From Thermasporomyces sp036564245 (GTDB taxonomy: Bacteria; Actinomycetota; Actinomycetes; Propionibacteriales; Actinopolymorphaceae), in the NCBI GenBank assembly GCA_036564245.1, contig DATCKU010000035.1:1-64000 (forward strand): a DNA stretch of 64,000 nt, given 5' to 3'. The first letter of the stretch is position 1. Every line of letters starts with the position of its first letter. Positions 8,268 to 16,623 of the stretch are shown one piece after another. The notes beneath the pieces are model-generated. The model made no database searches. It had not been told where the DNA came from and saw only the letters and a list, made by a program, of their open reading frames with translations. The translations under genes were made by a program, and so were the position numbers.

Positions 8268-8948
8268 GTGCGCATCCTTGTCGTGGACGACGACCAGGGG
8301 GTGAGGGACTCCCTCCGCCGGTCACTCGTCTTCAACGGTTACGAGGTCGACGTCGCCGAGAACGGCGAGCAGGCGCTTCGCTGCGTTGCGACCAAGAACC
8401 CAGACGCCGTCGTCCTCGACGTGATGATGCCGCGCCTCGACGGAATCGCGACATGCCGGGCACTCCGCGCAACCGGTAACGACGTGCCGATCCTGGTGCT
8501 TACCGCACGCGACGCCGTGGCGGACCGGGTCGCCGGACTGGACGCCGGAGCCGACGACTACCTCAGCAAACCGTTCGCCCTGGAGGAGCTGCTCGCCAGA
8601 CTTCGCGCGCTGCTGCGGCGTACGACCGCAGGCAGTGACAGCTCGGTGCTGTCGTACGCCGACCTCACGCTCGACCCAAGCACCCGGGAGGTGCGTCGGG
8701 GCGACCGGCAGATCAGTCTGACCCGGACCGAGTTCTCGCTGCTCGAGCTGTTCCTGCGGCACCCGCGCCAGGTGCTCGCGCGTACCCAGATCCTCGAGGA
8801 GGTCTGGGGCTTCGACTTCCCCACCACGGCCAACTCACTCGAGGTGTACGTCGGCTACCTGCGTCGCAAGACCGAGGCGAACGGCGAGCCCCGACTGATC
8901 CACACGGTACGTGGGATCGGATACGTCCTGCGAGACACGCCCCCATAG
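8268..8948 (+). CDS. mprA: OmpR/PhoB-type response regulator, MprA-like
   Basis: DNA-binding response regulator of 226 residues. The receiver domain has acidic pocket Asp7-Asp9, phospho-acceptor Asp51 (VVLDVMMPRLDG), Thr79 and Lys101 (YLSKPF). The C-terminal winged helix covers residues ~128-224 (LTRTEFSLLELFL, NSLEVYVGYLRRKTE, IHTVRGIGYVL). Start: GTG at 8268 puts VRILVVDDD at the N-terminus as in homologues; the longer frame to 8214 adds non-family residues. The histidine kinase follows 7 nt after the stop and an HtrA protease follows that. This is the order of mycobacterial mprA-mprB-pepD, so an envelope-stress role is inferred. Confidence 0.88.
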   Translation: MRILVVDDDQGVRDSLRRSLVFNGYEVDVAENGEQALRCVATKNPDAVVLDVMMPRLDGIATCRALRATGNDVPILVLTARDAVADRVAGLDAGADDYLSKPFALEELLARLRALLRRTTAGSDSSVLSYADLTLDPSTREVRRGDRQISLTRTEFSLLELFLRHPRQVLARTQILEEVWGFDFPTTANSLEVYVGYLRRKTEANGEPRLIHTVRGIGYVLRDTPP

Positions 8949-8955
8949 ATCGACC

Positions 8956-10395
8956 GTGACCTCGACCAACCAGACATCCGACCGTCGTCAGGAGCGCGGC
9001 CTCAGCCTGCGTGCGCGGGTCGGGCTGCTCGCCGCTCTCGGTGCCGGCGTCCTCGTCGTTCTCGTGTCGATCGCGGCGTACGTGACGGTGCGCGCATCCT
9101 TGCTGCAGCAGACGGACGCGACGTTGCTCGAGCGGGCGTACGCGGCCGCATCAGGGCCGCTTGGGAACCGGAGCTTCCTCGCCCAAGTCCCCTCCGAAGC
9201 GTTTGGTGCCGCAGACATCCACATCGTCTTGCTGCGGGCCGACGGATACAGCATCTCGGCGCTCGACGCGAGCGGAAACCTCGTGGAACCTCCGGTAGGC
9301 CGGCCGGAACGAGCGGTTGCACGGGGCCTGCTCAGCAACAGCGTCCGAACCGCCGTCGGCGCCGACGGCAAGGAGTACCGGGTGGTCGCGGTTCCCTCTC
9401 AGGTGCCGGGGTGGTCACTGGTGATGGCCCAGCCGACGGCGGGCACACAGGCCACGCTGCGCCGCCTCGGCCTCGTCCTCCTCGTGGTGGGCGGTGGCGG
9501 CGTCGCACTCGCGGCGTGGGCCGGCATGGCGATCGCTCGAACGGGTCTGCGCCCAGTGGAGCGACTGACCGCGGCCGCCGAGCACGTGGCACGCACCGGT
9601 GATCTTCGGCCGATTCCGGTGAACGGTGACGACGAGCTCGCCCGGTTGGCTCACGCGTTCAACGCCATGCTCGCAGCACTGGCCGAGGCTCGAAACCGGG
9701 AGCGCAGACTCATCGCCGACGCCGGACACGAGCTTCGTACCCCCCTTACGAGCCTGCGGACGAACCTTGACCTCCTGGTCCAGAGCGAAAGCGACGACGG
9801 TCCACGGCTCTCGCCCGCGGACCGCAGTGCGCTGCTCCAGGACGTGCGGGCGCAGGTCGTCGAGCTCTCCTCACTCGTCGGCGACCTCGTCGAGCTTTCC
9901 CGAGAGGATCCCCCGACCGCAGCTCACGCGCCGGTCGACTTCGCCGACATCGTGACGCATGCGGCAGAACGCGTCCGGCGACGGGCCCAAAGCCTGCGGT
10001 TCGACCTCACGATCGAGCCCTGGACGCTCTGGGGTGACGCGCAGGCGCTCGAGCGGGCAGTCACCAACCTGTTGGACAACGCGGCGAAGTGGAGTCCGCC
10101 GGGATCGGTGGTGACGGTGACGTTGCGGGACGGCGTTCTCTCGGTCGCCGACCAAGGGCCAGGCATCTCCGAGGCCGATCTGCCCCACATCTTCGAGCGG
10201 TTCTACCGGTCAGAGGAAGCGCGGACCATGCCCGGTTCGGGGCTCGGCCTCTCGATCGTCAAGCAGGTGGCCGACCGCCATGGCGGCGCCGTGAGCGCGG
10301 GACGAGCCCCAGGCGGCGGGGCGTTGTTCCGCCTGTGGTTGCCTGGGTCCCCCGGCCCGCGACCCAATGGAAACACGTCGAGTCCTGTCGGGTGA
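8956..10395 (+). CDS. mprB: Sensor histidine kinase, MprB-like
   Basis: Membrane sensor kinase, about 479 residues. A short cytoplasmic N-terminus is followed by transmembrane helix 1 (about residues 22-45), an extracytoplasmic sensor of about 125 residues, transmembrane helix 2 (about 172-195) and HAMP (about 195-247). The HisKA domain has phospho-acceptor His258 (DAGHELRTPL). The HATPase domain has its N box (NLLDNAAKW), G1 (VADQGPGI) and G2 (GSGLGLSIV). Start: GTG at 8956, 7 nt after the mprA stop. The two should form one transcript. By analogy with MprB it would respond to envelope stress, but the ligand is unknown. Confidence 0.9.
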   Translation: MTSTNQTSDRRQERGLSLRARVGLLAALGAGVLVVLVSIAAYVTVRASLLQQTDATLLERAYAAASGPLGNRSFLAQVPSEAFGAADIHIVLLRADGYSISALDASGNLVEPPVGRPERAVARGLLSNSVRTAVGADGKEYRVVAVPSQVPGWSLVMAQPTAGTQATLRRLGLVLLVVGGGGVALAAWAGMAIARTGLRPVERLTAAAEHVARTGDLRPIPVNGDDELARLAHAFNAMLAALAEARNRERRLIADAGHELRTPLTSLRTNLDLLVQSESDDGPRLSPADRSALLQDVRAQVVELSSLVGDLVELSREDPPTAAHAPVDFADIVTHAAERVRRRAQSLRFDLTIEPWTLWGDAQALERAVTNLLDNAAKWSPPGSVVTVTLRDGVLSVADQGPGISEADLPHIFERFYRSEEARTMPGSGLGLSIVKQVADRHGGAVSAGRAPGGGALFRLWLPGSPGPRPNGNTSSPVG

Positions 10396-10527
10396 TTGCG
10401 TGCCGCGGCAGGTCTCGCCCGCCTGGTGCGCCCACTTGCCAGTCAGCGAGGCGCCGCTCGGCATCTTTTCGCGATCTCTCGGGAGCCTCTTATCCTGGTC
10501 TCAGCTAGCGGACCGATCCTCGACACC

Positions 10528-11913
10528 ATGAACGACAGACCAGCCTCCAACCAACCGGAGCGAGATCCAGGTCGGCCCGCGTATCAGCCGGGAACGCCCT
10601 CTGCAGCGGGACAGCAGGAGCAGACCCGCCAGCTTCCTGGGTACTTCGGGCAGCATGGTGCTACCGACACGCCCGGACCTCCTTATGGATTCGGTCAATC
10701 CGATCAACACGCTCACATGAGTTATCCAGGACCGATCTTCGAGACCTCCGGACCGACACGGCGACGGAAAGGTCTCGCGACCGTCGCCGCGGTCGCCCTC
10801 GTGTCAGCTCTGGTCGGCGGTGGTGCCGGAGGTGCGGTCACCTACCTGCTCACGCAGGACCAGCCGGCGATAACCGGTACATCTCTCGACGACACGCCCT
10901 CGGGCTCCCAGAACGCCTCCAGAGCTCCGGCCGGCAGCGTTCAGCAGGTCGCCGACCGGGTGCTGCCCAGCGTGGTGTCGATCAGCATCATGACCCCCCA
11001 AGGCTCTGGTGGCGGCAGCGGCATCATCATCAGCGAGAACGGGCTGATCCTCACCAACAACCACGTGGTGGAGATGGCCGAACGCGGCGCTGAGCTCACC
11101 GTGACGTTCAACGACGGCAAGACCGCCGAGGCCGACGTCGTGGGTCTGGATCCGGTGACCGACCTCGCTGTGATCAGGGCACAGGGGGTGCGCGGGCTGA
11201 CACCCGCGAAGCTCGGTGACTCGACGGCGCTCGTCGTCGGGCAGGATGTCGTGGCCATCGGTTCTCCGCTCGGCCTGTCCGGCACGGTCACGACCGGCAT
11301 CGTGAGCGCACTTCACCGGCCGGTTCGCACCGACAACTCGTCCAACACGGTGATCGACGCGATTCAGACCGACGCCGCGATCAACCCTGGCAACTCCGGA
11401 GGCGCCCTGGTCGACATGGCGGGCCGCGTCGTCGGGATCAACACCGCGATCGCCACGGTCGGGGGCCCCATGGGCGGTGAAGCCGGGTCGATCGGTGTCG
11501 GGTTCGCCATCCCGATCAACCAGGCCCGCCCGATCGCTCGCCAGCTGATCACCAATGGCCGGGCCGAGCACGCCCAGCTCAGTGTGACCGTCTCGACGGC
11601 GACGTCTCGAGACGGCACGACCGAGGGCGCGGCGATCCAGTCGGTCCAACCCGGTGGTGCGGCTGCCAGAGCTGGGCTCCGCCCCGGTGACGTCGTCACG
11701 AAGGTCGACGACCGACGGATCCCCGACGCCGACGCGCTCATCGCCGCCGTCCGCTCGTACCGCCCAGGCGACAAAGTGAGGCTGACCTACGAACGAAACG
11801 GCCGGACCGAGACGACTACCGCCACGCTCGGAAGCGACGAGGGCGAGCCGCAGCGACCCCAGGAGCAGGCTCCGTCCGAGGGCGGAGACCTCTGGCCGTT
11901 CCCATTCCGCTGA
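10528..11913 (+). CDS. Membrane-anchored trypsin-like serine protease with PDZ domain (HtrA/PepD-like)
   Basis: A 461-residue HtrA-type protease. The first ~80 residues are Pro/Gln/Gly-rich and cytoplasmic, followed by one transmembrane helix (about 83-107), the S1C protease domain and one PDZ domain (about 365-450). The triad is visible: His179 (LTNNHVV), Asp212 (VTDLAVI) and Ser290 (NPGNSGGAL). Such proteases degrade or refold misfolded proteins outside the membrane. Start: ATG at 10528. A TATCCT box at 10491-10496 could be its own -10 element, so it may be transcribed apart from mprAB. The position behind mprAB matches mycobacterial pepD. Confidence 0.92.
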   Translation: MNDRPASNQPERDPGRPAYQPGTPSAAGQQEQTRQLPGYFGQHGATDTPGPPYGFGQSDQHAHMSYPGPIFETSGPTRRRKGLATVAAVALVSALVGGGAGGAVTYLLTQDQPAITGTSLDDTPSGSQNASRAPAGSVQQVADRVLPSVVSISIMTPQGSGGGSGIIISENGLILTNNHVVEMAERGAELTVTFNDGKTAEADVVGLDPVTDLAVIRAQGVRGLTPAKLGDSTALVVGQDVVAIGSPLGLSGTVTTGIVSALHRPVRTDNSSNTVIDAIQTDAAINPGNSGGALVDMAGRVVGINTAIATVGGPMGGEAGSIGVGFAIPINQARPIARQLITNGRAEHAQLSVTVSTATSRDGTTEGAAIQSVQPGGAAARAGLRPGDVVTKVDDRRIPDADALIAAVRSYRPGDKVRLTYERNGRTETTTATLGSDEGEPQRPQEQAPSEGGDLWPFPFR

Positions 11914-11956
11914 TCGGCCGCTGATCAGCCGACGAGACGACCAGACGTACCCATGA

Positions 11957-11987
11957 CGGTCCCTGTGACGCGTGCTCACAGGGACCG
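11957..11987. terminator. Bidirectional hairpin between convergent htrA and pyrD
   Basis: Perfect 12-bp stem: CGGTCCCTGTGA (11957-11968) pairs with 11976-11987 across a 7-nt loop. It lies 43 nt after the htrA stop and 17 nt beyond the pyrD stop, between convergent genes. There is no long U-tract, as is common for actinobacterial terminators. Confidence 0.75.
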
Positions 11988-12004
11988 CTTGGACGCCATC
12001 GAGA

Positions 12005-13126
12005 TCAACGCGGCTGGGGCTGCCGTACGTCCATGATCGATTCGTACCCCTCGGCGCGGAGCTTGCGCGCAAGGTCGCGATGCAGCCGCCGCGGCCACAG
12101 TGGCCCGCCGTAGACGAATCCGGTGTAGGCCTGGACCAGCGTCGCCCCAGCCGCGAGGCGTTCCCAAGCGTCTGCGGCACTCGTGACTCCCCCGGCGGCG
12201 ACGAGGACGACCTTGTCGCCTACGCGCGCCCGGAGCCTGCGGAGCACCTCGGTGGCGCGGTCACGCAACGGCGGTCCGGAAAGGCCGCCCGGTCCGATCG
12301 AGTCCACGACGTCGGGGTCGGTCCGAAGTCCGTCCCGGCGAGCCGTCGTGTTGGTCGCGATGATCCCGTCCAGACCGAGCTCCACGGCGAGATCGGCGAT
12401 GGCGTCGACGTCGGCGTCGGCGAGGTCGGGCGCGATCTTGACGAGGAGCGGGACCCGGCGACGATCAGCTGGTGGAGTCGGGCCACCGGACGCCTCGGCG
12501 AGGGCCTCCCGCACCGCGATCAGCAGCGGCCGCAACCGTTCGATCGCCTGAAGGTCACGCAGTCCTGGCGTGTTGGGTGAGCTCACGTTGACCACGACGT
12601 AGTCGGCAACGCGTGCCACGGCTCGGGCACTCGTCACGTAGTCGTCGATCGTCTCGGCATCCGTAGCGCTCCGGCTCCGCCCGATGTTGACCCCCACAAC
12701 GACCGGTGGTCGAAGCCGGCGGCGCCGCGCCAGTCGCCGAGCCGCCGCCGCTGCGCCGGCGTTGTTGAACCCCATGCGGTTGATGAGCGCGCGATCTGCC
12801 GGAAGGCGGAACAACCGCGGCTTGGGGTTACCCGACTGTGGCCGTGCGGTCACGGTCCCCACCTCGACGAACGCGAACCCGAGCGCCGCGAGCCCGTCGA
12901 CCGCCTCGGCGTCCTTGTCGAACCCGGCCGCGAGGCCGAGCGGTCCGGGCAGGTCGAGACCGAACACGCGCACCCGCAACGCCGGGTCGCTGGGAGCGAG
13001 CCAGCGGTGCAGCAGCACGGCCATCCCGGGGACGGCGGCCACGACGCGGAGTAGGAGGAACGCCAGACGATGCGCGGTCTCGGCAGGTAGCCGGGCGAGT
13101 ACGAGTCGGAAGAGGAGTGGGTACAT
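12005..13126 (-). CDS. pyrD: Dihydroorotate dehydrogenase (quinone), class 2
   Basis: Membrane-associated flavoenzyme of pyrimidine synthesis that oxidises dihydroorotate to orotate with quinone. 373 residues. The N-terminal helical extension typical of class 2 (YPLLFRLVLARLPAETAHRL) is present. FMN/substrate motifs are AAGFDKDAEAVDGL, NRMGFNNAG and VNVSSPNTPGLR; the Ser in this last loop (about 182-183) is the class 2 catalytic base. FMN-phosphate elements are near VLVAAGGVTSAADAWE. Start: ATG at 13126 (MYPLLF); the longer frame is unsupported. It stands alone, not with other pyr genes, and is divergent from the ligase gene. Confidence 0.95.
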   Translation of the reverse strand: MYPLLFRLVLARLPAETAHRLAFLLLRVVAAVPGMAVLLHRWLAPSDPALRVRVFGLDLPGPLGLAAGFDKDAEAVDGLAALGFAFVEVGTVTARPQSGNPKPRLFRLPADRALINRMGFNNAGAAAAARRLARRRRLRPPVVVGVNIGRSRSATDAETIDDYVTSARAVARVADYVVVNVSSPNTPGLRDLQAIERLRPLLIAVREALAEASGGPTPPADRRRVPLLVKIAPDLADADVDAIADLAVELGLDGIIATNTTARRDGLRTDPDVVDSIGPGGLSGPPLRDRATEVLRRLRARVGDKVVLVAAGGVTSAADAWERLAAGATLVQAYTGFVYGGPLWPRRLHRDLARKLRAEGYESIMDVRQPQPR

Positions 13127-13244
13127 CTCGGTCCAGGTGTCAGAGCGCGGGGTGCGCGACGCTTCGGCATGACGGGGACGGCCCGCTGGCTGCCGTGCCA
13201 TCCGCAGGACGCCATGTGTCGGTAGTCGCCGACATGATGGTTGC

Positions 13245-14783
13245 ATGCTGTTCCTCGAGCTTGCGCAGGCCTCCCGCACTGTGGCGAGCACCTCTTCCCG
13301 ACTCGCCAAGGTGCGCACGATCGCCGACTGTCTGCGCGCGGCGGACCCGGACGAGGTGGGGCTCGTCGTGACCTACCTCGCCGGGGAGCTGCGGCAACGC
13401 CGCACCGGGGTCGGCTACGCGGCGCTGCGCGACCTGCCCGGGCCCAGTGCCAGCGCGTCGCTCGGGGTCAGTGAGGTCGATGCGCGGTTCGAGGAGATCG
13501 CCGGTCTGTCGGGCGCCGGCTCACAGAAGCGTCGCCGGGAGCTTCTCGCCGACCTCTGGTCGCGCGCCACTGCTGTGGAGCAGCAGTTCCTGGTCGGGCT
13601 GATCGGCGGCGAGCTACGGCAGGGCGCCCTCGACGGCATCATGGTCGACGCCGTGATCAAGGCGAGCGGGCTGCCGGCCGCGGACATCCGCCGAGCGATC
13701 ATGGTCGCCGGCGCCATCGCTCCGGTGGCGGAGGCGGTCGTCCAGGCGGGTGGCGACGCCAGCATGCTCGACCGCTTCACACTCCAGCTCGGCCGGCCGC
13801 TTCGCCCCATGTTGGCCTCGCCTGCCCCTGACATCACCGCGGCCTTCGACAAGCTCACGCCACCCGTGGCCGTGGAGTGGAAGCTCGACGGCATCCGGGT
13901 CCAGGTGCACCGGACGGGCGACAAGGTGCGCGTGTTCACCCGAACCCTCGACGACGTGACGGATCGGCTGCCCGAGATCGTCGAGGTCGTGAGTTCGTTG
14001 GGAAGCAGGTCGCTCGTGCTGGACGGCGAGGTGATCGCGCTCGACGAGGCCGAGCGTCCCCGGCCGTTTCAGGTGACCGCGAGTCGCGTCGGCAGCCGTA
14101 CCGACGTCGACAAGCTGCGCTCGACCGTCCCACTTCGCGCGTTCTTCTTCGATCTTCTCCACCACGACGGACGTGACGTGCTGGGCGAGCCGGGTGCGGA
14201 ACGTTGGCGGCTGCTCGAAACGGTGCTGCCACCGAAGCTGCGGGTACCCCGGTTGGTGACGTCCGATCCCGACGAGGCCACCGCCTTCTTCACCGATGCC
14301 TGCAAACGCGGACACGAGGGAGTCCTCGTCAAGTCCCTCGACGCCGCGTACGAAGCGGGCCGGCGTGGCTCGGCCTGGATCAAGGTCAAGCCGCGTCACG
14401 TCCTGGACCTGGTTGTTCTCGCGGTCGAATGGGGCCACGGCCGGCGCACCGGCCTGTTGTCGAACCTCCACCTCGGAGCCCGGGACCCGCAGACCGGTGA
14501 CTTCGTGATGCTGGGCAAGACGTTCAAGGGTCTCACCGACGAGATGCTGCGCTGGCAGACTCAGCGTCTGCTGGAGCTCGAGACCCACCGCGACCGGTGG
14601 ACGGTCTACGTCCGTCCCGAGCTCGTGGTCGAGATCGCCTTCGACGGCGTCCAGACCTCCAGTCGCTATCCGGGCGGCATGGCGCTGCGGTTCGCTCGCG
14701 TACTCCGCTACCGACCAGACAAGACTGCGGCCGAGGCGGACACGGTCGACACGGTCCGCGCCATCCATGCGTCGCCCACGTGA
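13245..14783 (+). CDS. ligB: ATP-dependent DNA ligase
   Basis: A 512-residue ATP-dependent DNA ligase. The N-terminal DNA-binding domain (about 1-195) is followed by the nucleotidyltransferase core with adenylated Lys213 in EWKLDGIRVQ. Motif III (VFTRTLDDVT), motif IV (LVLDGEV), motif IIIa (PLRAFFFDLLH), motif V (EGVLVKSLDAAYEAGRRG) and the OB-fold end (WIKVKPRH) are all present. Length and layout match mycobacterial LigB. The role is probably repair, as a separate NAD-dependent LigA is expected for replication. Start: ATG at 13245. It is divergent from pyrD across 118 nt. Confidence 0.94.
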   Translation: MLFLELAQASRTVASTSSRLAKVRTIADCLRAADPDEVGLVVTYLAGELRQRRTGVGYAALRDLPGPSASASLGVSEVDARFEEIAGLSGAGSQKRRRELLADLWSRATAVEQQFLVGLIGGELRQGALDGIMVDAVIKASGLPAADIRRAIMVAGAIAPVAEAVVQAGGDASMLDRFTLQLGRPLRPMLASPAPDITAAFDKLTPPVAVEWKLDGIRVQVHRTGDKVRVFTRTLDDVTDRLPEIVEVVSSLGSRSLVLDGEVIALDEAERPRPFQVTASRVGSRTDVDKLRSTVPLRAFFFDLLHHDGRDVLGEPGAERWRLLETVLPPKLRVPRLVTSDPDEATAFFTDACKRGHEGVLVKSLDAAYEAGRRGSAWIKVKPRHVLDLVVLAVEWGHGRRTGLLSNLHLGARDPQTGDFVMLGKTFKGLTDEMLRWQTQRLLELETHRDRWTVYVRPELVVEIAFDGVQTSSRYPGGMALRFARVLRYRPDKTAAEADTVDTVRAIHASPT

Positions 14784-15324
14784 GGACGTGCCCCTAGGCC
14801 GAAGCGGTACGACCGGTGCATCTTCTGCGTAGCTCCGACCACCTCATCGTGTGTCCGGGCCGTCGACCGTAGGCCACTCGATGGCGGTGTTCTTGCCTTT
14901 CGGAGGTGTGACACGTGCCGGCACGTGTCACACCTCCGGGCCACGTAGTGCACATGGTCATTTTGGGGAACACCGGCAACGGGTGGGCATCGAGAAAGGA
15001 ACATGCGGCTGTGTGATCGGTCGGGTACGCCACGGCATGAACCGGCCGATCGCGGACTACGTACTCATTCACGAAGCCACTGACCATCCGCACCAAGCGC
15101 CCGGCGCGCTGCGGGCCAGTTGTGGAGTGGCGCGAAGCCTGCCCAGCAACGCCCCTGGTTCACCCGCTCAGGGCGAGACGCGGTAAGGCCGTTTCCCGCG
15201 ATGCGGCACCGCCAATGCATGAAGCCAGCTCGCCCGGGAATTCGGTCCCACACAGAGACGTTGTGCTACTGACGGATCAGGCAAGCCGAACCGATGATCT
15301 ATGCCGAGTGCGAGAGGACACACT
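14784..15324. other. Intergenic region upstream of the SigB-type sigma gene, with long palindrome
   Basis: About 540 nt without a convincing gene. It holds a 38-bp perfect palindrome (14901-14938). A 26-codon frame begins ATG at 15003 just after AAAGGA; it has no recognisable features and is not called. The region must hold the sigma-factor promoter; no -35/-10 pair was assigned with confidence. Confidence 0.5.
14901..14938. repeat. 38-bp perfect palindrome
   Basis: The left arm CGGAGGTGTGACACGTGCC is followed directly, with no spacer, by its exact reverse complement. It contains two CACGTG cores symmetrical about GCCGGC. It lies 117 nt after the ligase stop and about 390 nt before the sigma start. 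No T-run follows on either strand, so it is not a textbook terminator; an operator, cruciform or replication/repair element is possible. Confidence 0.9.
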
Positions 15325-16281
15325 TTGCCACTGCGCCGCCAAGCCGAAGACTACGTCGAGGATCGCGACCTTGTCGGTCGTTACCTTGACGAGATCTCGC
15401 GTACGCCGCTGCTCGACGCGGCTCAGGAAGTCGAGCTGGCCAAGGCGATCGAAGCTGGCCAACTCGCCGAACAGATCCTGGCCGGCAGGGTTCGCCCAAA
15501 GGCGCGCATTCCCGCTCAGGCTACCCGTGAGGAGCTTGCTTGGCTGGTCGAGGAGGGGCGTCGCGCCAAGCGGCACTTCCTCGAGGCCAACCTGCGGCTG
15601 GTCGTGTCGATCGCACGGCGTTACGGCCGGTCCGGACTCCCGCTTCTCGACCTCGTGCAGGAGGGCAACACGGGCCTGATCCGCGCGATCGAGAAGTTCG
15701 ACTACACCAAGGGCTACAAGTTCTCGACCTACGCAACCTGGTGGATTCGCCAGGCGATCACCCGCGGCATTGCCCAGCAAGCGCGGGTCGTGCGGCTCCC
15801 GGTTCACGTCGTCGAGGACCTGAACGCGCTGGGCGCAGCCCGGCGGGCACTCGAACGCGAGCTGGGTCGGGAGCCGGACAACTCCGAGCTCGCCGAGCAG
15901 CTGGGGGTGGCCGAGGGGCGAGTCGAGGAGCTGGTCAGCTGGGGTCGCGACCACGTGTCGCTCGATGTGACCGTCGACGACGATGGTGAGACCTCGCTCG
16001 GTGACCTCGTGGCACGCGACGTGATGCCCGGACCCGACGAGACGGTGGTCGCTGCCGAGTCGAGCTCGCGGCTGGCCGCACTGATCGAGACGCTCGATCC
16101 GCGTTCAGCTGAGATCGTGCGGCTGCGGTACGGGCTGGACGACGGGCGACCGTGGAAGCTCGCCGAGATCGCCGAGCGGTTCGGGCTGTCCCGAGAGCGG
16201 GTCCGCCAGCTGGAGCGAGACGCCCTCCACCGCCTCCGCAAGCTGGCCGAGCCGGACTTGGTGGGACCGAACGCGGCCTGA
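15325..16281 (+). CDS. sigB: Group 2 sigma-70 factor (SigB/HrdD type)
   Basis: Primary-like sigma factor of about 318 residues, the size of M. tuberculosis SigB. Region 1.2 (VGRYLDEISRTPLLDAAQEVEL), 2.1-2.4 (NLRLVVSIARRYGRSGLPLLD, GYKFSTYATWWIRQAI), region 3 (VVRLPVHVVEDLN) and the region 4 helix-turn-helix (ERFGLSRERVRQLERDALHRLRK) are complete. Unlike sigA at the left edge it has no long N-terminal extension, so it is the stress/stationary-type paralogue. Start: TTG at 15325 has AGAGG 7 nt upstream; ATG at 15301 is in frame but lacks a ribosome-binding site. Monocistronic, followed by a hairpin. Confidence 0.88.
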   Translation: MPLRRQAEDYVEDRDLVGRYLDEISRTPLLDAAQEVELAKAIEAGQLAEQILAGRVRPKARIPAQATREELAWLVEEGRRAKRHFLEANLRLVVSIARRYGRSGLPLLDLVQEGNTGLIRAIEKFDYTKGYKFSTYATWWIRQAITRGIAQQARVVRLPVHVVEDLNALGAARRALERELGREPDNSELAEQLGVAEGRVEELVSWGRDHVSLDVTVDDDGETSLGDLVARDVMPGPDETVVAAESSSRLAALIETLDPRSAEIVRLRYGLDDGRPWKLAEIAERFGLSRERVRQLERDALHRLRKLAEPDLVGPNAA

Positions 16282-16317
16282 CCGCGTGACCGAACGACTC
16301 CGGCCGAGCCTTGGCCG

Positions 16318-16344
16318 TCGCCGAGTACTCCTCTGAGTCGGCGA
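16318..16344 (+). terminator. Hairpin downstream of sigB
   Basis: TCGCCG (16318-16323) pairs with CGGCGA (16339-16344), and inside it ACTC (16327-16330) pairs with GAGT (16335-16338) around CTCT. The hairpin begins 37 nt after the sigma stop. It has a 3-nt bulge and no U-tract, so terminator function is inferred. Confidence 0.4.
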
Positions 16345-16623
16345 TCCAGCACCTGCAAGCCCACGCTCGAGTAGCGCTGTCAATGGGGACGGTCGTCCCA
16401 TGCCACGCGGATCACGGCAGGTGGTTCGGAACGCGGTACCGCGTAGATCCGAATTCCCTGCCGCTGATCATTCTGGTGAGTACTACCGTGGCGGGTACCT
16501 ATCCAGGTAGTCGTCCTGAATGACCCCGCGTGGCGGGTGGGCAGTACCCACAGTTGCCACGGGCAGCTGGCGCGGGTCGTGCCTGCCCGCCACGTCCGGT
16601 CGTCGAGGGGAGTCGAACCAGCC
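16345..16623. other. Intergenic region before the PfkB kinase gene
   Basis: Together with the sigB terminator, about 340 nt separate sigB from the kinase. An open frame continues upstream of the kinase to 16537 but has no family resemblance. No other signal is visible. Confidence 0.4.

Noticed and set aside
14901..14938. CRISPR repeat or insertion-sequence end
   Set aside because: It occurs as a single perfect dyad with no repeat-spacer pattern, transposase or target-site duplication near it.
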